NCBI RefSeq assembly: GCF_014212175.1 | Contig: NZ_JACJVR010000051.1 | Span: 1 to 62,632 of the forward strand | DNA length: 62,632 bases | Direction: 5' to 3' | Source: Cohnella xylanilytica | GTDB taxonomy: Bacteria; Bacillota; Bacilli; Paenibacillales; Paenibacillaceae | In this document: in pieces, positions 57,304 through 62,632 of the stretch | Layout: each line of letters opens with the position of its first letter | Numbering within the stretch: the stretch's first letter is position 1 | Position numbers and translations under genes: made by a program | The notes under the pieces: generated by a model | What the model was told of the DNA's origin: nothing | Database searches by the model: none | Seen by the model: the letters and a program-made list of their open reading frames with translations, nothing else

Positions 57304-59256
57304 ATGAGAAAATGTTTTACCCTGCTCTTATTATTATCTTTAGTCATTACTTCCGGCTCGTTGGCCCAAGCGGCCGGCGCCGGGGCCGGAGCGAATACGC
57401 TTATTCTGTATCTCAATAAAGCGAACGTGTCGCTGAACGGCGTCTCTTATCCGGCCGCCCAGCCGACCGTCGCGGTCAAAGGCGTCTCTTACGCCCCGCT
57501 CAGCATGCTGGCGGCCCGTTACGGCTACCCTATTCGCTTCGATAGCGCGACGAAGGAATCGATCGTCACGGCCAACGGCAACGAGATCCGCTGGAAGTTC
57601 GGCCAGGCCAGCTATACGGTGAACGGCGCGGCGACGATGATCGCGGGCGTTCCGTTCGTCCAGAAGAACAGCCTGATGATTCCGGTTCGTGCTTGGGCGA
57701 CCGCCACGGGATCGAACCTGACCGCGTCCAAGACGGAGATCCGCCTGGAATGGAAAACGTTCAAGAATCCGACGGCCGACTTCACGGTCGACCAGACGGA
57801 GATTTACGCGACGCAGACGACCGTCACGTACACGAGCCGATCGACCAACGCCGAATACATAACGAACGAGCGTTGGGAAGGCAAGGAGACGGTGTTCGCC
57901 GAGCCGGGAACCCATACGATCACCCGCTGGGTGCAGAACGCCGCCGGCGAATGGAGCGAGCCGTACTCGGTCACCGTGAACGTGCTGCCGGCGAACCAGC
58001 CGCCGCAAGCGATGTTCTCGACCGAGAAGGACACGTACAAGATCGGCGAGCCGATCCAATACGTCGACCAGTCCACGGACGACGAGAACGCGATCGCGTC
58101 CTCCGAGTGGACGAACAACAAGCCGGCCTTCTTCGTCCCCGGCGAGCAGCGAATCACGCTGAAGGTGACCGACAAGCACGGCCTCGTCTCCGAGTACGGC
58201 AAGACGATCACGATCTCTCCGGAAGTTATGTATAACGAGGTGGAGTTCAACGAACGGTTCACGCCGGTCGGCGAGAAGTTCGAGATCGACGGACCGGGCG
58301 TCCTGAAGTACTCCCTCGTCCCTTATACGTACACCGTATCGGACCGCGCGCTGATCGCCTCGAACAGCCCGGAGGACATGACCAAGGAAGGCATCCTGTA
58401 CCGCGACACGATGACCGGCGACTTCCGCCTGTTCATCTATCATCAGAACATCGGTACGGATCCGCTGACGATCTACCTGGCCGCCACGAACGAAGGAACC
58501 GAGACGGCGACCGTCAACCTGGGCGCCGCCGCGCAAGCCGGTCCGAACACGTTCGGCCTGTGGACCGGCAAGCTGGCCGCGGAGCGTTACCTCGAGTCGA
58601 AGCGCACGGGCACGACTTCTTCGACGACGCTCGCTCCGGGCGAGACGAAGCTGGTCATGACTCAGCTCGGGGACCAGCCGCTGAAGATGAACCAGGTATT
58701 CTCCGCTTACGCGGATCTGAACGCTTCCGCTCCGGTCAAGTTCACGCTGTTCGCGATGAAGCAGGACGGACGCGCGCCGCTCGAGGCGATGGAATCGTTC
58801 GGCAACCTTCCCCGCGACGGCAAGCACATCCGCGGCACGTTCCAAGGCGCCGACCGCGAAGTGACCGTCAGCGAGAAGCTGGGCGGCACGCCGCAGCGCA
58901 TCCTGTTCGGCGACCACAAGAACGACCCCGCCCTCGACGGCCGGGATATGCTCAACGGCATCTACGAGAACAACTGGGGCAACTTCGGCGTCCTGTACCA
59001 CATGACGGTGCAGGTCGAGCCGAACACGCTGATCGCGGCGAACGGGCGCGGCGGCGTATACTCGGGCGTGTTCAAGATTAACGACACGGCGGTCATGGTC
59101 TCGAACTCGAGCTTGCTGCAGAACCCGAACCAGGCTTGCGTCCTGTACCGCACCGGGGCTCACGCGGAGACGGTCGAGATCAGCTTCCTGACCGCGCTCG
59201 GCTCGAATCTGCCGATGAACATCGTGTTCATCCCGCTGAAGGAACCTAACGCGTAA
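57304..59256 (+). CDS. exported protein with copper-amine-oxidase N domain
   Basis: 650 residues. Signal peptide with probable cleavage after AQA (about residue 23). Copper amine oxidase-like N-terminal domain (about 28-155: VSLNGVSYPAAQPTVAVKGVSYAPLSMLAARYGY; NSLMIPVRAWATATGS), a non-catalytic domain common on Paenibacillaceae surface proteins. Two PKD-like repeats follow (PTADFTVDQTEIYA; PQAMFSTEKDTYKIGEPIQYVDQS), then a C-terminal domain of unknown type (about 310-650). Likely secreted or wall-bound. AAAGGAGATGTACCG precedes the ATG. Confidence 0.85.
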   Translation: MRKCFTLLLLLSLVITSGSLAQAAGAGAGANTLILYLNKANVSLNGVSYPAAQPTVAVKGVSYAPLSMLAARYGYPIRFDSATKESIVTANGNEIRWKFGQASYTVNGAATMIAGVPFVQKNSLMIPVRAWATATGSNLTASKTEIRLEWKTFKNPTADFTVDQTEIYATQTTVTYTSRSTNAEYITNERWEGKETVFAEPGTHTITRWVQNAAGEWSEPYSVTVNVLPANQPPQAMFSTEKDTYKIGEPIQYVDQSTDDENAIASSEWTNNKPAFFVPGEQRITLKVTDKHGLVSEYGKTITISPEVMYNEVEFNERFTPVGEKFEIDGPGVLKYSLVPYTYTVSDRALIASNSPEDMTKEGILYRDTMTGDFRLFIYHQNIGTDPLTIYLAATNEGTETATVNLGAAAQAGPNTFGLWTGKLAAERYLESKRTGTTSSTTLAPGETKLVMTQLGDQPLKMNQVFSAYADLNASAPVKFTLFAMKQDGRAPLEAMESFGNLPRDGKHIRGTFQGADREVTVSEKLGGTPQRILFGDHKNDPALDGRDMLNGIYENNWGNFGVLYHMTVQVEPNTLIAANGRGGVYSGVFKINDTAVMVSNSSLLQNPNQACVLYRTGAHAETVEISFLTALGSNLPMNIVFIPLKEPNA

Positions 59257-59301
59257 TAGCGAGCAAGCCGCATCGCGGCTTGGCGAAGCGACAGCGCGAA
59301 C

Positions 59302-59349
59302 GGACCGCAGCCAAGTCCCTCCGGGGGCTTGGAGGCGGTCCTTTTTTTT
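59302..59349 (+). terminator. terminator of the exported protein gene
   Basis: GGACCGC (59302-59308) pairs with GCGGTCC (59335-59341), with an inner GCCAAG/CTTGG stem, followed by eight T. Confidence 0.85.
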
Positions 59350-59351
59350 CG

Positions 59352-60218
59352 TCAATGGATGTCCTTCTTCTGGAAGTCGCCGCCGAGCACCTCGGACACC
59401 GATTGAATCGCGATGAACGCCTTCCGGTCGATCTCGTGGACGATCGATCTCAGCTTGGCGACCTCGAGCCTCGTGACGATGCAGTAGATCATCTGCGTGT
59501 CGTCCTTGCTGTAGCCGCCCTTGGCGTACAGCAAAGTCGTGCTGCGCCCGAGCCGGTGCACGATCGCGTCGGAGATCTCCTCGTGCTCGCGGGAGATGAT
59601 CGTCACCGACTTCGACTCGTTCAAGCCTTCTACGACGACGTCCATCAGCTTCGTCGCCAGGTAGTAGGCGAACACCGAATACATCGCCGAATCCCACCCG
59701 AACACGAAGCCGGCCGCGGCGAAGATGAAGACGTTGATGATCATGATGATCTGCCCGACGGACGCCCGCAGCTTCTTGGACAGAATGATCGCGACGATCT
59801 CCGTGCCGTCGAGCGAGCCTCCGAACCGCAGCACGATCCCGACTCCCGCGCCGAGCAGGACGCCGCCGAACGCCAGCGCGAGCAGCTTCTCGCTCGTGAA
59901 CGGAGGGACATGGTGGAGCAGCGAGGTCGACACCGACATGACGGCGATGCCGTATAACGTGGAGAACGTAAACGTCTTGCCGATCTGCTTGAAGCCGAGG
60001 ATGAGGAAGGGCAGGTTGATGAAAAAGAGGAAGATGCCGAGAGGCAAATGGGTCAGCTTCGAGAGGATGATCGAGATGCCGGTGATGCCCCCGTCGATGA
60101 TGTCGTTCGGGACGAGGAATTCCTCGAGCGCCACGGCCATCGCGACGGCTCCGATCGTGATAAACACGAATTTGAGCAGATAATCGGTTTTGGACATCTT
60201 CTTATGCGCTCTGGGCAC
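59352..60218 (-). CDS. YitT family membrane protein (DUF2179)
   Basis: About 288 residues: five membrane helices (FVFITIGAVAMAVALEEFLVP; GGITGISIILS; FGGSLDGTEIVAIILSKK) and a C-terminal cytosolic DUF2179 domain (KSVTIISREHEEISDAIVHRLGRSTTLLYAKGGYSKDDTQMIYCIVTRLE). Function in Bacilli unsettled. GTG 60218 is chosen because GGAGG lies six bases upstream; it adds a short basic tail before MSKTDYLLKF. Confidence 0.92.
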   Translation of the reverse strand: MPRAHKKMSKTDYLLKFVFITIGAVAMAVALEEFLVPNDIIDGGITGISIILSKLTHLPLGIFLFFINLPFLILGFKQIGKTFTFSTLYGIAVMSVSTSLLHHVPPFTSEKLLALAFGGVLLGAGVGIVLRFGGSLDGTEIVAIILSKKLRASVGQIIMIINVFIFAAAGFVFGWDSAMYSVFAYYLATKLMDVVVEGLNESKSVTIISREHEEISDAIVHRLGRSTTLLYAKGGYSKDDTQMIYCIVTRLEVAKLRSIVHEIDRKAFIAIQSVSEVLGGDFQKKDIH

Positions 60219-60395
60219 GGCCGTCCTCCATTCTCCGACGCAGCCGGAAATGTCTTGTCGCTTCCGGCAGTGTGCGCAATCCGCCTCGGCGTTATTCCCG
60301 CCCATTTGACGAACGCGCCGGGAAGGAGCATGATAAGAGGAGAGCAACCGGGTGCATAACCGGATACGACTTCTAACGACAGAGGAGGGAGAGCC

Positions 60396-60650
60396 GTGCT
60401 TCGGCGAGCCGCGCAGGCGCCCATCCGCTTCTACCGAACGTTCATCTCCCCGCTCAAGCCGCCGACGTGCCGGTTCGCTCCGACCTGCTCCGCTTACGCC
60501 CTCGAGGCGATCGAGGTGCACGGCGCGCTGAAGGGCTCGCTGCTCGCGGCCAAGCGGATCTGCAAGTGCCACCCGTTCCATCCGGGAGGCTTCGACCCCG
60601 TTCCGCCCCGCAAGGACGCGAATAGCGGCGCGAAGAGCGGCACGGCTTGA
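60396..60650 (+). CDS. yidD: membrane protein insertion efficiency factor YidD
   Basis: 84 residues: [36 protein letters not shown] and [15 protein letters not shown], with the conserved cysteines of YidD. A peripheral membrane protein that helps YidC-type insertion. GTG start after AGGAGGGA. Its stop codon overlaps the -35 box of the metG leader promoter. Confidence 0.95.
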   Translation: MLRRAAQAPIRFYRTFISPLKPPTCRFAPTCSAYALEAIEVHGALKGSLLAAKRICKCHPFHPGGFDPVPPRKDANSGAKSGTA

Positions 60651-60676
60651 CAGGGGAGAGCGAATTCCGGTATATT
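60647..60676 (+). promoter_or_regulatory. promoter of the T-box/metG transcript
   Basis: TTGACA (60647-60652) and TATATT (60671-60676), 18-bp spacing. It sits right at the yidD stop codon. Confidence 0.82.
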
Positions 60677-60682
60677 GTGGCC

Positions 60683-61003
60683 AATAGATGAATAGTCGTC
60701 GTTCCGATGAAGGGATAAGTACGGAGCAAGACCTGTCTCAGAGAGCCGGAGAAGCTGCGAACCGGCACGGGTCTCTCGCGGAAGATGGTCCCGGAGGATT
60801 CGCCTTCGAGCGGCTGCCGGCCTCACTCTCGCGTAGAGGGAAGGGGATGCGGCGGGGTAAGGGGGCGGCGCGCGTCCGGCGTTAACGGACCGGCCGAAGG
60901 AAGCTTCGGCCTCAAGAGCCTTCGACCGCCCGGCGGGAGAAGGGAATTTGGGTGGTACCACGTGAGCGGAGCTCTCGTCCCAGGCGGACGGGGGCTTTTT
61001 ATG
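60683..61003 (+). promoter_or_regulatory. T-box leader controlling metG
   Basis: The T-box sequence GGGTGGTACCACG lies at 60950-60962. It is followed by a terminator hairpin (GAGCTCTCGTCC with GGACGGGGGCT, then TTTTT, ending near 61001). The 5' part has stem I features (GATGAAGGGATAAGTACGG; GAGAGCCGG). ATG at 60785-60787 in the 3' side of stem I is a likely methionine specifier, matching the downstream gene. Uncharged initiator-type or elongator tRNA-Met would prevent termination. Confidence 0.92.
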
Positions 61004-61022
61004 TTTTGCCGCGATGGATTAA

Positions 61023-62632
<1,610 letters not shown>

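Overview
The window looks like chromosomal DNA of a spore-forming, GC-rich Gram-positive bacterium, most likely Paenibacillaceae (Cohnella or Paenibacillus type). This is inferred from GerA- and GerP-type germination operons, a YjcZ-type tiny spore membrane protein, a T-box leader, AraR/LexA/Fnr-like sites of the Bacillus type, strong Shine-Dalgarno sequences and many carbohydrate genes under AraC-type regulators. No rRNA, tRNA or CRISPR array was seen.

Layout. 1-311 is a 52-bp tandem repeat. 550-3825 holds an acyl-CoA-dehydrogenase-like flavoprotein and a GDPD-MFS pair. 4145-7602 is a gerA-type germinant receptor operon (A, B, C). 7682-12113 is a TetR regulator with a clear operator and a heterodimeric ABC exporter. 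12348-13191 is a symmetric array of a 22-base motif. 13322-14206 is a Gly-rich lipoprotein. 14438-22876 is an AraC regulator divergent from a seven-gene operon that encodes a complete L-galactose to pyruvate + glyceraldehyde-3-phosphate route. 23098-34675 has a heme-type membrane protein, two AraC regulators, a GH42 beta-galactosidase, a GH95 alpha-L-fucosidase/alpha-L-galactosidase, a second symmetric array (29216-30206), a GH2 beta-galactosidase and a DUF3892 protein. 34751-36384 is araA with two AraR-like operators. 36604-38961 holds a TrxB-like reductase and a chemoreceptor with an Fnr/CRP-type site. 39230-48093 is a glycogen operon (glgB-C-D-A, GH15 enzyme, aldo/keto reductase). 48326-49692 has two small genes. 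49798-51928 is the third symmetric array, with an SOS-controlled transposase-like gene at its centre. Then follow a PucR regulator, a yjcZ-like gene, a gerP operon, an Hsp20-like gene, a copper-amine-oxidase-N-domain exported protein, YitT, YidD, and a T-box-controlled metG cut by the window end.

How the genes fit together. The carbohydrate genes suggest use of plant polysaccharide side chains: GH95, GH42 and GH2 release L-fucose/L-galactose and D-galactose, AraA handles L-arabinose, and the L-galactose operon takes L-galactose into the Entner-Doudoroff lower branch. Glycogen genes store the surplus. No sugar transporter is encoded next to any of these genes.

The most unusual feature is a 22-base motif (CTGA, six variable bases, GGGATARTGGCA) present in about 45 copies in three intergenic arrays. 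In all three, the left half carries one orientation and the right half the other. The third array encloses an IS1595/ISXO2-like gene that has lost its first catalytic aspartate and is driven by a strong promoter carrying two LexA boxes.
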